From positions 1 to 33,466 of the forward strand of contig JALQVG010000087.1 of assembly GCA_023260435.1 (NCBI GenBank): a DNA stretch of 33,466 nucleotides, written 5' to 3'. Each line of letters opens with the position of its first letter. The first letter of the stretch is position 1. Made by a program: the position numbers and the translations under genes. The DNA is from Flavobacteriaceae bacterium. Its GTDB lineage: Bacteria > Bacteroidota > Bacteroidia > Flavobacteriales > Flavobacteriaceae. Below, one piece after another: positions 1 to 8,061 of the stretch. A model generated the notes under the pieces. The model made no database searches. It worked only from the letters and a program-made list of their open reading frames with translations, and was not told the DNA's origin.

Positions 1-130
1 CCAACCAGCTAATCAGACGCGAGGCCATCTTTCAGCGATAAATCTTTGACATTCAGATGATGCCACCCAAATGTATCATGCGGTATTAGCAGTCGTTTCC
101 AACTGTTGTCCCCCTCTGAAAGGCAGGTTC
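1..130 (-). rRNA. 16S rRNA internal fragment, 5' end missing
   Basis: Read on the minus strand, this stretch follows the 16S rRNA conserved framework from the AACCTGCC box through GCTAATACCGCAT to GATTAGCTGGTTGG, roughly E. coli positions 128-262. The remainder of the gene would lie left of the window. The roughly 127 nt that should precede it (the 5' end and first variable region) are not recognisable in bases 131 onward, so the gene is truncated here. The segment GACAACAGTTGGAAACGAC is typical of Firmicutes and some Proteobacteria; Bacteroidota usually have a GATAGCC-type sequence at this place. It is therefore probably foreign to the rest of the window, most simply a contig-end chimera. 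The identification as 16S is firm; the donor lineage is an inference from memory. Confidence 0.85.
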
Positions 131-224
131 AGCTCAAAATCTTTTGCGTTGGGTTTCCCCGCGATTGATCAAGGAAACGCTTATCGCGCCTGAGGACTAC
201 CGCTATCCTTTTTTGGGATAGGTT
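131..224. other. unidentified sequence between 16S fragment and rsmG
   Basis: No gene is seen here. The stretch contains an inverted repeat CGCGAT...ATCGCG (about 161-187). It also has a 6-bp hairpin CTATCC/GGATAG (203-208 with 216-221) right after the rsmG stop, which lacks a U-tract and would be a poor terminator. The junction between Bacteroidota chromosome and the 16S fragment must lie somewhere in or at the edge of this interval. Confidence 0.4.
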
Positions 225-860
225 TTACACCTTGTATTTTTGAGGCAAATACACCAATTTTTTGGTTTCAAAAAATGGGTCAGTAAACCATTGGGTTAAA
301 TCATAGATCTCTACGGTTTTGTAACCGGCTAATTCTTCGGTTAAATCCCCCCCTTTGAGGTAGAGAATACCGTTTTTTATCGAATGTTTGCTGACCTTGT
401 CTACTTTTCCTTTGACCCAATGAGTAAACGTAGGCATGGCTGCCACTGCCCTACTGACCAAAAAATCAAAAGTTCCCTTTACTTCCTCAACGCGGCAATT
501 TTTTGTCCTGACATTGGTTAAGCCCAACCCTTGGACTACCTCATCGACCACTTTTATTTTTTTTCCAATGGCATCAACCAGGGTAAACTGTACCTCGGGA
601 AAAAGTATGGCCAATGGAATGCCTGGAAAGCCTCCTCCAGTGCCGACATCCATCACTCGAGTACCCGGTAAAAACTGTATGAATTTGGCAATGGCCAAAC
701 TGTGCAGCACGTGTCTGAGGTACAACTCATCGATATCTTTTCGAGAAACCACGTTGATCTTTAAATTCCAGTCTTGGTACAAGATCGCTAATTGTTCAAA
801 CTGTGTTTTCTGTTGCTCAGTTAGGTCTGTAAAATGATCAAAAATCAATGAGGAATCCAT
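225..860 (-). CDS. rsmG: 16S rRNA (guanine-N7)-methyltransferase RsmG (GidB)
   Basis: RsmG uses S-adenosylmethionine to methylate N7 of G527 in the 16S rRNA 530 loop; loss of the activity is known in other bacteria to give low-level streptomycin resistance. The SAM-binding motif DVGTGGGFPG sits at residues 71-80 of the 211-residue product, followed by the IPLAILFP helix. An upstream block carrying YQDWN and INVVSRKD is characteristic of the Bacteroidota family. The frame stays open to 935, but the family normally begins at MDSS (860). A TAnnTTTG box at 875-882 falls inside the longer version, so I chose 860. The gene is divergent from the desaturase at 983. It ends 95 bp before the 16S fragment. 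Confidence 0.93.
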   Translation of the reverse strand: MDSSLIFDHFTDLTEQQKTQFEQLAILYQDWNLKINVVSRKDIDELYLRHVLHSLAIAKFIQFLPGTRVMDVGTGGGFPGIPLAILFPEVQFTLVDAIGKKIKVVDEVVQGLGLTNVRTKNCRVEEVKGTFDFLVSRAVAAMPTFTHWVKGKVDKVSKHSIKNGILYLKGGDLTEELAGYKTVEIYDLTQWFTDPFFETKKLVYLPQKYKV

Positions 861-874
861 GGAACTATTTTGTG

Positions 875-882
875 CAAAAATA
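875..882 (-). promoter_or_regulatory. putative -7 box for rsmG
   Basis: Minus strand reads TATTTTTG, an exact match to the Bacteroidota sigma-A -7 consensus TAnnTTTG. It lies 15 bp before the chosen rsmG start and implies a very short leader. No clear TTTG is seen at -33. Confidence 0.4.
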
Positions 883-982
883 CCATATCCTTCAAGATTT
901 TTCATTTTTTTGTTTTTTTTGGGAAACATACGCAATGCCTGAGCTTTGCTTTGCGTTATCTTTACGACTTTAATCGATCTAC

Positions 983-2083
983 ATGTCTAAAACTACAGTA
1001 CGCTTTGCGCGAAAAGACCCACAGGATTTTTTTAAAACCCTTAACGCACGGGTCAACGAATACTTCAAAGAAAAGAACATTCCCAAAACAGGCAACTGGG
1101 CATTACACCTAAAAACAGCGGTCATGTTTACCTTATTTTTGGCCCCATACTTCTTGATACTCAGCCTACCATTACCCGGTTGGGCGCAATTACTCGGTGC
1201 TGTAATCATCGGAGTAGGTATGGCCGGAGTAGGCATGAATGTCATGCATGATGGAAACCACAATGCTTATTCATCCAAATCATGGGTGAATAAAATCATG
1301 GGGAGCAGTATCTATATCTTAGCGGGAAATGTATACAATTGGCAAGTTCAACACAATGTACTTCACCATACCTACACCAATATTCACGAACACGACGAAG
1401 ATTTGGAAGCAGGTCGAATTTTGCGATTCTCCCATCATGCTGAGTGGAGAAAACACCACAAATACCAACATCTTTACTCCGTTTTACTCTATGGGTTATT
1501 GACCTTTAATTGGGCGCTAACCACCGATTTTACCCAAATGTATCGCTACTTGAAACGCGGACTATCCTATGGGAAATTTCCTAAGCCTCTTTGGAATTGG
1601 AGTACACTTGTGGTCACTAAAATTATTTATTTCAGTATCTGGTTGGTCATTCCTATGGTGTTTCTGGACACCCCGTGGTACATGATTCTGCTTGGCTTTT
1701 TTGTGATGCACTACGTAGCGGGATTAATCCTGAGTATGGTTTTTCAGTTGGCACACGTGATTGATCAAGCAGACACGCCTCTACCTGATCAAACCGGAAC
1801 TATGAAAAACACTTGGGCGATACATCAATTGTACACGACGGTTAATTTTGGACGGACCAATCGTTTGATGAATTGGTTTACGGGAGGACTTAACCACCAA
1901 GTTGAACACCACATTTTTCCGAACATCAGCCATATACATTACACAAAAATTTCAAAAATTGTGAAAGAGACGGCCAAGGAGTTTAATTTGCCCTACAACG
2001 AATACAAAACCACTAGAAAAGCCATAATTTCGCACTTCAAACACCTCAGGGACCTAGGAAGAAAACCAGCCTTGAACTATTAA
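983..2083 (+). CDS. membrane fatty acid desaturase (delta-6/linoleoyl-CoA desaturase-like)
   Basis: This is a 366-residue integral-membrane di-iron desaturase that would introduce a cis double bond into acyl chains at the membrane. The three histidine boxes are all present: HDGNH at 89-93, HNVLHH at 124-129, and QVEHH at 306-310. The third box begins with Q rather than H, the variant typical of the delta-6/acyl-lipid front-end-like group. Hydrophobic segments flank the boxes (about 45-65, 68-88, 162-180, 208-228, 232-255). There is no N-terminal cytochrome b5 domain, so electrons would come from a separate ferredoxin or similar donor. The aminotransferase gene follows 6 bp later, so the two are probably co-transcribed. 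The exact regiospecificity cannot be read from sequence. Confidence 0.92.
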   Translation: MSKTTVRFARKDPQDFFKTLNARVNEYFKEKNIPKTGNWALHLKTAVMFTLFLAPYFLILSLPLPGWAQLLGAVIIGVGMAGVGMNVMHDGNHNAYSSKSWVNKIMGSSIYILAGNVYNWQVQHNVLHHTYTNIHEHDEDLEAGRILRFSHHAEWRKHHKYQHLYSVLLYGLLTFNWALTTDFTQMYRYLKRGLSYGKFPKPLWNWSTLVVTKIIYFSIWLVIPMVFLDTPWYMILLGFFVMHYVAGLILSMVFQLAHVIDQADTPLPDQTGTMKNTWAIHQLYTTVNFGRTNRLMNWFTGGLNHQVEHHIFPNISHIHYTKISKIVKETAKEFNLPYNEYKTTRKAIISHFKHLRDLGRKPALNY

Positions 2084-2089
2084 TTATTT

Positions 2090-3283
2090 ATGAGTACCCA
2101 ACACCTTACGGACAGAATCAATCATATGGCCGTGTCTGCGACATTGGCCATGGCAGCTAAAGCCAGAGAACTCAAACAAGAAGGACGAGACATTATCGGA
2201 TTGAGTTTGGGAGAGCCTGACTTTAATGTGCCTGATTTCATTAAAGAAGCAGCCAAGAAGGCTATTGATGAAAATTGGAGCAGCTATTCCCCAGTAGATG
2301 GATATGTGGAGTTAAAGAAAGCTATTGCTGCCAAATTTAAAAGAGACAACAACCTAACCTACGGTTTAGATCAAATCGTGGTTTCTACGGGCGCCAAACA
2401 ATCCCTGTACAACGTTGCTATGGCGATGATTCAACAAGGAGACGAAGTGATTTTACCGGCTCCTTATTGGGTGAGTTATAGCGACATTGTGAAACTGGCG
2501 GAAGGTGTGCCCGTCGAAGTGCCTACTTCACTGGAAACAGATTTTAAAATGACTGCGGCACAATTGGAATCAGCGATTACGCCCAAAACCAAAATGCTGT
2601 GGTTTAGTTCACCTTGTAATCCAAGTGGTTCTGTGTACAGCCAACAAGAATTGGAATCTCTGGCTGAAGTACTGCGCAAACATCCAGGTATTTTTGTGGT
2701 GTCTGATGAAATTTATGAGCACATCAATTTTACCGGGCAACACGTAAGCATCGCCGCCATTGAAGGCATGTACGACCGAACAATTACGGTGAATGGAGTT
2801 TCCAAGGCATTTGCCATGACAGGGTGGCGTATAGGTTATATCGGCGCACCTGCGTGGATAGCTAAAGCCACCAACAAACTGCAAGGACAAGTAACCTCAG
2901 GAGCCAATTCTATCGCTCAGCGCGCAACTATTGCCGCTTTAGAGGCACCCAAATCAAGCATCCAGTTTATGATTGATGAGTTTCACAAAAGAAGAGACCT
3001 CATTTTGGGATTGATGGCAGAAATTCCTGGATTTAAACTCAACGTACCTGAGGGTGCTTTTTATGTGTTCCCAGATGTCTCCGACTACTTTGGTCGAACC
3101 ATACAAGGGGTTAAGATTGAAAACGCCAACGACTTTGCCTTATTTTTATTGGATAAAGCTAACGTGGCTACTGTAACCGGGGAGGCATTTGGCAATAATG
3201 ACTGTATTCGAATTTCTTATGCAGCCTCTGAATCTGAAATCAAAGAAGCGATGTCGCGAATTAAAGCAGCGGTTTTGGCTTAA
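2090..3283 (+). CDS. aspC: aspartate-type aminotransferase, PLP class I (subgroup I-gamma)
   Basis: A 397-residue PLP enzyme, the normal length for class I aminotransferases of the I-gamma subgroup, which interconvert aspartate/oxaloacetate and glutamate/2-oxoglutarate (some members also act on prephenate or aromatic acids). Visible motifs are GEPDFNVP near residue 41, STGAKQ at 99-104, NPSG at 177-180 with the cofactor-contacting Asn, SDEIY at 205-209, and SKAFAMTGWRIG with the Schiff-base Lys239. RISYAAS near the C-terminus contains the substrate-carboxylate Arg. It lies 6 bp downstream of the desaturase and ends just before a bidirectional terminator. Substrate choice is inferred from family only. 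Confidence 0.92.
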   Translation: MSTQHLTDRINHMAVSATLAMAAKARELKQEGRDIIGLSLGEPDFNVPDFIKEAAKKAIDENWSSYSPVDGYVELKKAIAAKFKRDNNLTYGLDQIVVSTGAKQSLYNVAMAMIQQGDEVILPAPYWVSYSDIVKLAEGVPVEVPTSLETDFKMTAAQLESAITPKTKMLWFSSPCNPSGSVYSQQELESLAEVLRKHPGIFVVSDEIYEHINFTGQHVSIAAIEGMYDRTITVNGVSKAFAMTGWRIGYIGAPAWIAKATNKLQGQVTSGANSIAQRATIAALEAPKSSIQFMIDEFHKRRDLILGLMAEIPGFKLNVPEGAFYVFPDVSDYFGRTIQGVKIENANDFALFLLDKANVATVTGEAFGNNDCIRISYAASESEIKEAMSRIKAAVLA

Positions 3284-3302
3284 TCACCTAACGAATAACA
3301 TT

Positions 3303-3334
3303 AAAAAAAAGCGCTCATTTGAGCGCTTTTTTTT
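3303..3334. terminator. bidirectional intrinsic terminator
   Basis: A perfect 6-bp stem GCGCTC/GAGCGC (3311-3316, 3321-3326) with an ATTT loop is flanked by A8 on the left and T8 on the right. It can therefore stop transcription both from the aminotransferase (+) and from trkA (-). Its T-run overlaps the trkA stop codon (3333-3335). Confidence 0.9.
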
Positions 3335-4025
3335 ATTTCAACTTATTGTTGAGCAATCTTTGGATGTCTTCGTTGTGTCCGTAGACCACCAAAACATCAT
3401 CTTTGTTGAGCATGGTGTTTGGAGTGGCCACGCCTTGCACATACTCTTGGGTGATTTTTTTACCTACACGAGTGGAAATTTCAGATTTCTTGATGGTGGT
3501 CAAGACAATCAAATTATAGTTTTTGCGTATGTGTACATCCTTGATGGTTTGCCCAACAAACTCCTCAGGGACATTGGCTTCAACGATGCTGTAGTCACTG
3601 CTCAGCTCGAAGGAATCAATCACGTTTTTCATGCACAATTTCTTGGCCCAACGCTCAGCTGTTTCTTCCTCTGGGTGAACGATTTCATCTACACCAATTG
3701 CCTGCAATACCTTCTCGTGTAAAGGATTAATCGCACGACTGATTAATCTTTTTACACCGAAATTTTTAAAAAGTGCTGTGGCCATTACGTTAGCTCCTTG
3801 ATTTTCTCCAATGGCGACAATAACCACATCTGTTTGTTTCAAGGGAAGTCCAGAAACCGTTGATTCATCGGTAGCGTCTAGACAAATCGTATGAGAAATT
3901 CGTTCCTTAAAGTTTTCAACTTTGGTAATGCTCGTATCAATACCGATGACTTCATTGCCCTGTGCTGTGAGTTTTTCAGAGAGCGATGCGCCAAAATTTC
4001 CAAGTCCGATAACAATATATTTCAT
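3333..4025 (-). CDS. trkA: K+ uptake regulatory protein, RCK type (TrkA/KtrA)
   Basis: A 230-residue cytoplasmic RCK protein that gates the membrane K+ channel subunit encoded just upstream. The N-terminal Rossmann domain shows GLGNFG (residues 7-12) and the acidic Asp30 that binds the ribose of NAD(H) or adenine nucleotides. It is followed by the LDATDES segment and a C-terminal RCK_C domain (about 140-225). At one RCK_N plus one RCK_C it matches KtrA/single-unit TrkA, not the duplicated 458-residue E. coli TrkA. It sits 9 bp downstream of the channel gene, which makes the pair an operon. The stop codon lies inside the downstream terminator's T-run. Confidence 0.92.
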   Translation of the reverse strand: MKYIVIGLGNFGASLSEKLTAQGNEVIGIDTSITKVENFKERISHTICLDATDESTVSGLPLKQTDVVIVAIGENQGANVMATALFKNFGVKRLISRAINPLHEKVLQAIGVDEIVHPEEETAERWAKKLCMKNVIDSFELSSDYSIVEANVPEEFVGQTIKDVHIRKNYNLIVLTTIKKSEISTRVGKKITQEYVQGVATPNTMLNKDDVLVVYGHNEDIQRLLNNKLK

Positions 4026-4034
4026 AGGAATCGT

Positions 4035-5777
4035 TTAGTTGATGGTGATTTCTTGATTCGGGTACTGGTAGTTGATTTGTTTTACTTTTTTAAATACAGC
4101 AATCAATACAGAGAGCATGCCTACCCGACCGACAAACATCACTCCAATGATGACCAATTTACTCATGTCTGATAAATAGGGTGTAATTCCTAAACTCAGT
4201 CCCACTGTGCTGTAGGCAGAAAAGCTCTCAAAGGCTACATCGATAAGCTCTTTCTCTGCGTCAAAAATGGAAATCAAAAATACAGAAGCTCCAATGACTA
4301 TCAAAGAAAGTGAAATAATGGCATAGGACCTGTGTATGGACATCGATGATATTTGCCTTCTAAATACCTCAATCCTTGTTTTCCCTTTGGCGAGCGACAA
4401 TAGATTAAGGGTGGCGATCGCCAATGTGCTGGTCTTTATCCCCCCACCCGTAGAGGATGGAGAGGCACCTACCCACATCAAGAAAAATACCAACATAATC
4501 GTAGAAAACTGTAAGCTATTCAGGTCTATGGCATTAAACCCAGCAGTCCGGGGGGTAGTCGCTTGAAAAAGGGCAGACACTACTTTACCTATACCTTGGT
4601 GACCTTGCAAAGAGTGGTTGTACTCAGTGGCTAAAATGGTTAAAAAGCCAAACACAGTCAACGCTGAAGTGGTGATCAGGGTGATTCGGCTGTTGAGTGT
4701 TAATACCCAGGGACGATAAGTATCTATGTGTTTGAAGGAATAGAATACGCGTCGAATGCTGTACTTAACATAGTCTACAATATTGGAGACAATGGGAAAA
4801 CCCAATCCTCCAATGATAAAGGTAAGCATCACAATAATCTGTAGCGGATAATTTAAATAAAATCCAGTTTCGTAAAGATTACCCGTAAGCGTAGAAAAGC
4901 CTGCGTTGCAAAAGGCTGAGATCGCGTGAAAAACAGCAAAAAACAAATGATCAAACGCTGAAGAAAACAGTCCAGGTGAAACGCTGAAATAGATGAGTAC
5001 ACCAGCAATCAACTCAATAGTAAACGTAATAATCAAAATTCGCTTAAGGGTCGTGAATACCTCACTTAACTTTTGAGTCGAGGTGATGTCGTTCAAGGCC
5101 AATTGATTTTCATAGGTACTCCCACCCTTAAAAAAATAACTAAAATAACTGGCGAATGTTAAGATCCCTATCCCCCCGATTTGAATCAACACCATAATAA
5201 TTGTCTGTCCGAAAAGGGTAAAATGAGTTGCTGTGTCCACCACAATAAGTCCTGTAACGCATACCGCACTGGTCGAAGTAAAAAGGGCGTCGATAAAACC
5301 AATGCCCTCATAAGTGGCGTTCGGGAGCATAAGAAAAAGTGTGCCCACTAAAATGATCGATAGAAAACTGAGAATAAATAACTGTGCAGGATTAAACTGC
5401 GCTCTTTTGTAGTTGATATCGCGTTCCGAGAATTCTCGGACAAACACAAATACCACCATGAGTTTAACCCACCAAACCTTACCGAATAGATTGTTAAATG
5501 GCAAAATTTGCAATTCAACCAACTCGTGATAAAACACACTGAGCAATGAAAGCAGGTACAATAGATCAAATACCCACACTTTGGTTTGCGCTGGTCTAAA
5601 TCTGTTGAGGTAGCGGGCCATCAAGGAGACAAAACCAAAAAACACCACCAACAAATAAATGACTTCAATGGCAGACTGTACCACCAAGCTTTTGTCAAAT
5701 CCAAAGTCAGTAAAGAAGACCATTAGGCCCAAAAGACTGAGCCAGAAGGCCCAAGTATGCAACATTTTTGTCTGCAT
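4035..5777 (-). CDS. trkH: K+ uptake membrane subunit, TrkH/KtrB family
   Basis: A 580-residue inner-membrane protein of the superfamily of K+ transporters. Four pore loops carry the selectivity-filter glycines: CVTGL (173-177), CNAGF (290-294), RTAGF (410-414) and STVGL (523-527). This is the fourfold M1-P-M2 arrangement that binds K+. The pore core begins near residue 130. The first ~115 residues form extra hydrophobic segments (about 10-25, 32-52, 68-88, 103-114) that compact KtrB proteins do not have. With the RCK gene 9 bp downstream it would form a regulated K+ (possibly Na+-coupled) uptake system. The gene diverges from ubiE. Confidence 0.92.
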   Translation of the reverse strand: MQTKMLHTWAFWLSLLGLMVFFTDFGFDKSLVVQSAIEVIYLLVVFFGFVSLMARYLNRFRPAQTKVWVFDLLYLLSLLSVFYHELVELQILPFNNLFGKVWWVKLMVVFVFVREFSERDINYKRAQFNPAQLFILSFLSIILVGTLFLMLPNATYEGIGFIDALFTSTSAVCVTGLIVVDTATHFTLFGQTIIMVLIQIGGIGILTFASYFSYFFKGGSTYENQLALNDITSTQKLSEVFTTLKRILIITFTIELIAGVLIYFSVSPGLFSSAFDHLFFAVFHAISAFCNAGFSTLTGNLYETGFYLNYPLQIIVMLTFIIGGLGFPIVSNIVDYVKYSIRRVFYSFKHIDTYRPWVLTLNSRITLITTSALTVFGFLTILATEYNHSLQGHQGIGKVVSALFQATTPRTAGFNAIDLNSLQFSTIMLVFFLMWVGASPSSTGGGIKTSTLAIATLNLLSLAKGKTRIEVFRRQISSMSIHRSYAIISLSLIVIGASVFLISIFDAEKELIDVAFESFSAYSTVGLSLGITPYLSDMSKLVIIGVMFVGRVGMLSVLIAVFKKVKQINYQYPNQEITIN

Positions 5778-5829
5778 CGAACGGTATACGTTAGGAAACC
5801 AATGCCATTAATCGCTGGTTTTCAAGGAT

Positions 5830-5837
5830 CAAAATTA
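5830..5837 (-). promoter_or_regulatory. putative -7 box for trkH-trkA
   Basis: Minus strand reads TAATTTTG, matching TAnnTTTG, 53 bp before the trkH start. A TTG (5861-5863, minus strand) lies 23 bp upstream and could serve as the -33 element. Confidence 0.45.
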
Positions 5838-5888
5838 TAGATTTAATCATTACCGAAGGTCAATGAGGAGCAAAAACACGTTATGGTG

Positions 5889-5896
5889 TATCTTTG
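5889..5896 (+). promoter_or_regulatory. putative -7 box for ubiE-porT
   Basis: TATCTTTG matches TAnnTTTG and ends 13 bp before the ubiE ATG, implying a leader of only a few bases. No obvious -33 TTTG is seen. Confidence 0.45.
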
Positions 5897-5909
5897 AAAA
5901 AAAATTTAC

Positions 5910-6644
5910 ATGTCAACTGAAGTCAAACCATACAAAGATTCGGACCTGTCTAAAAAGAATCAGGTTACCCAAATGTTTGATACAATTGCCGGAGAATACG
6001 ATCAACTCAATCGCGTTATCTCGATGGGTATCGACTTGAAATGGCGTAAAAAGGTGATTGCTTTGGTCAAAGAACACCAACCCGAACGCGTTCTAGATGT
6101 GGCTACAGGAACTGGAGACTTGGCTGTTGCCTTAGTAGAAACCGGCGCTAAAAAAGTAGTGGGATTGGACTTATCACCTGGTATGTTGGCGCTAGGAGTT
6201 GAAAAAGTGGCCAAACATCAACTCAGTGATCAAGTGGACATGGTTTTAGGAGATTCGGAAGCGTTGCCCTTTGATGCTGATTCGTTTGATGCGGCCACAG
6301 TAGCTTTTGGGGTGAGAAATTTTGAGCACCTTAATCAAGGACTCAGCGAACTATTTAGGGTAATGAAACCCGGGGGACTGTTGGTCGTTTTAGAAACTTC
6401 AGTTCCCGAGCGATTTCCAGCAAAACAGGGCTACCAAGTGTACAGCAATTATCTGCTGCCACTGATCGGTCGAATATTTTCAAAAGACAGATCTGCTTAC
6501 AAATACCTATCTGAATCCGCTGCAAAATTTCCTTGTGGCAAAAAATTCAATGCCCTTTTGGAAGGGGTTGGTTTCATCCGTGTAAAAGATTTACCCCAAA
6601 CTTTAGGGGTAGCCACCATATATACAGCCATTAAACCTGTGTAG
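5910..6644 (+). CDS. ubiE: demethylmenaquinone methyltransferase UbiE/MenG
   Basis: This SAM-dependent C-methyltransferase carries out the last step of menaquinone synthesis, demethylmenaquinone to menaquinone. Flavobacteria respire with menaquinone, so the ubiquinone role is not expected. The 244-residue product has the family signature YDQLNRVISMG near 30-40, SAM motif I LDVATGTGDLA (about 62-72), the LDLSPGML segment, and the second signature RVMKPGG followed by the SNYLLPLIG block near 180. The length is typical. The porT start follows one base after the TAG stop, so the two are translationally close and probably co-transcribed. Confidence 0.95.
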   Translation: MSTEVKPYKDSDLSKKNQVTQMFDTIAGEYDQLNRVISMGIDLKWRKKVIALVKEHQPERVLDVATGTGDLAVALVETGAKKVVGLDLSPGMLALGVEKVAKHQLSDQVDMVLGDSEALPFDADSFDAATVAFGVRNFEHLNQGLSELFRVMKPGGLLVVLETSVPERFPAKQGYQVYSNYLLPLIGRIFSKDRSAYKYLSESAAKFPCGKKFNALLEGVGFIRVKDLPQTLGVATIYTAIKPV

Positions 6645-6645
6645 T

Positions 6646-7305
6646 ATGCGTATTCACCCACTTTGTCTGCTAATTTCCCTTTGTTGGATGGGCACAGCTC
6701 AAGCTCAGTTCAGCGATGATCGAGTTAAAAACATCCCTACAGAGGATGACAAAAAGCTCAATTGGGGGTATTTATTGGGGTTAAATCGGTACGGATTTTC
6801 CGTGGAATACGAAGCTGGAGCAGGGGCTACTGATCAGGTAGTAGTGGCAGAACAAACCGGCTTTCAAGTAGGTTTGATCGGCGAATACCGTCTAAACAAC
6901 TTCAGCGATCTGAGGTTGGAACCGGCTTTGGTGATCAGCAGCCGTACCTTAGAAAACCTACCCAACAGTCCGCAAGCCAAATCCACCTACATCAATCTGC
7001 CTGTTTTGATGAAGGTGAGCACCTTGAGGTTTGCCAATGTGAAACCGTATGTGGTTGCTGGGCCATCTGTATCGATTAATCTAAACAGTCAAGAAAACAC
7101 AGAACCAGATGTCACTATATTAAAGACTAAAACATTTAACTACGGCTATGAGTTGGGCATCGGGGTCGACCTGTATATGCCGTATTTTAAGTTTAGTCCC
7201 TCAATACGTGGTGTTTTTGGCCAATCCAATGAACTGGTTTCAGATCTACCAAATGTCCAAGGCATCTACACCAGAGGGGTGTTTTTGATGCTTACCTTTG
7301 AATAG
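6646..7305 (+). CDS. porT: type IX secretion system protein PorT
   Basis: PorT is a small outer-membrane beta-barrel needed for the Bacteroidota type IX secretion system and, in gliding species, motility. The 219-residue product has a signal peptide ending near AQAQF (residues 18-22). The WGYLLGLNRYGF block and the C-terminal FSPSIRGVFGQSNEL...TRGVFLMLTFE stretch are the blocks I recognise from PorT. It ends in an aromatic-acidic pair typical of OM barrels of this family. No other T9SS genes lie in the window. Placement next to ubiE is a common Bacteroidota arrangement. A generic outer-membrane beta-barrel assignment is the fallback. Confidence 0.85.
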   Translation: MRIHPLCLLISLCWMGTAQAQFSDDRVKNIPTEDDKKLNWGYLLGLNRYGFSVEYEAGAGATDQVVVAEQTGFQVGLIGEYRLNNFSDLRLEPALVISSRTLENLPNSPQAKSTYINLPVLMKVSTLRFANVKPYVVAGPSVSINLNSQENTEPDVTILKTKTFNYGYELGIGVDLYMPYFKFSPSIRGVFGQSNELVSDLPNVQGIYTRGVFLMLTFE

Positions 7306-7314
7306 CAATCTTTT

Positions 7315-8037
7315 TTAAGGGTGACGCAAAGCCCCCAAACACAAACCTGTAGCCATTGCCACATTTAAACTTTCCGCTGCTGGATGCCCAGTAGCCGGAA
7401 TAGTGATTTGGTGGTGCAACAAGCGGATCACGTCCGGGGAAATTCCGTTGGCCTCATTGCCCAAGAGCAATACACCTTGCTTAGGCCATGTAAGCTCATA
7501 TATGGACTGCCCATCAAGCATCGTACCATAAATAGGCAAATCTATTTGACTCAACCAATCGCTTAGTTCGGTATAGTGAACCCTCACTTTCGCCAACGAT
7601 CCCATGGACGCCTGAACTGTTTTTGGATTGTACGCATCAACCGTTCCTTTACTGCAGACCAAGTCCGCTATCCCAAACCAATCACACAAACGAATAATGG
7701 TACCCAGATTACCTGGGTCTTGTACCTCATCAATGGCCACAATCCAACCTTGTGAGGGCAAAGAATTAGTATCCGGAATCGCAAACACAGCTAAACTCCC
7801 AGGAGGGGTCGTCATCGCGCTGACTTGTTTGAGTTGTTGTGGGGACAACACCTGAAACTCTTGTGTGACAAATCGATGCTGATGATCAGCTGTTCCTCCT
7901 ATCCAGTGTAGTTTTAGTCCGTGCTCTAGTAAGGTGGTAATGGTTTTATGCCCCTCAACGATAAAGGCCTTTTCAGCCCATCGATTCTTTTTCTGATGCA
8001 GTGATTTGATCTGCTTGATTTGGTTTTTTCCAACCAT
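7315..8037 (-). CDS. TrmH-family (SpoU) 2'-O-ribose RNA methyltransferase
   Basis: A 240-residue SPOUT-class enzyme that methylates a ribose 2'-OH in rRNA or tRNA using SAM bound in a trefoil knot. All three SpoU motifs are seen: DEVQDPGNLGTIIR (103-116) with catalytic Asn110 and Arg116, LLGNEANGIS (191-200), and IP...AESLNVAMATG (213-231). The N-terminal ~90 residues form the substrate-binding region of the RlmB/TsnR type. The open frame extends to 8073, but MVGKNQIKQIKSL (start at 8037) is the usual Bacteroidota start. It converges on porT with a 9-bp gap and diverges from tamL with only 24 bp between starts. The exact target nucleotide is unknown. Confidence 0.9.
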   Translation of the reverse strand: MVGKNQIKQIKSLHQKKNRWAEKAFIVEGHKTITTLLEHGLKLHWIGGTADHQHRFVTQEFQVLSPQQLKQVSAMTTPPGSLAVFAIPDTNSLPSQGWIVAIDEVQDPGNLGTIIRLCDWFGIADLVCSKGTVDAYNPKTVQASMGSLAKVRVHYTELSDWLSQIDLPIYGTMLDGQSIYELTWPKQGVLLLGNEANGISPDVIRLLHHQITIPATGHPAAESLNVAMATGLCLGALRHP

Positions 8038-8047
8038 ACAAATAGTG

Positions 8048-8055
8048 TAATTTTG
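8048..8055 (+). promoter_or_regulatory. putative -7 box for tamL
   Basis: TAATTTTG matches TAnnTTTG and ends only 6 bp before the tamL ATG at 8062. If real, the transcript would be leaderless or nearly so. Confidence 0.35.
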
Positions 8056-8061
8056 AATGCG

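Noticed and set aside
131-200. Resemblance to 23S rRNA domain I (CGATAAGCG followed by GGGGAAACCC on the minus strand)
   Set aside because: The two short matches are about 20 nt apart instead of about 43, and nothing around them follows the 23S framework. Probably chance.
150-205. Hammerhead-like core (GGAAAC and CTGAGGA on the plus strand)
   Set aside because: Only about 14 nt lie between the two core strings, too few for the two stems the fold needs in that order.
436-837. 133-codon plus-strand open frame opposite rsmG
   Set aside because: It lies fully antisense to a clear RsmG and has no family-like motif.
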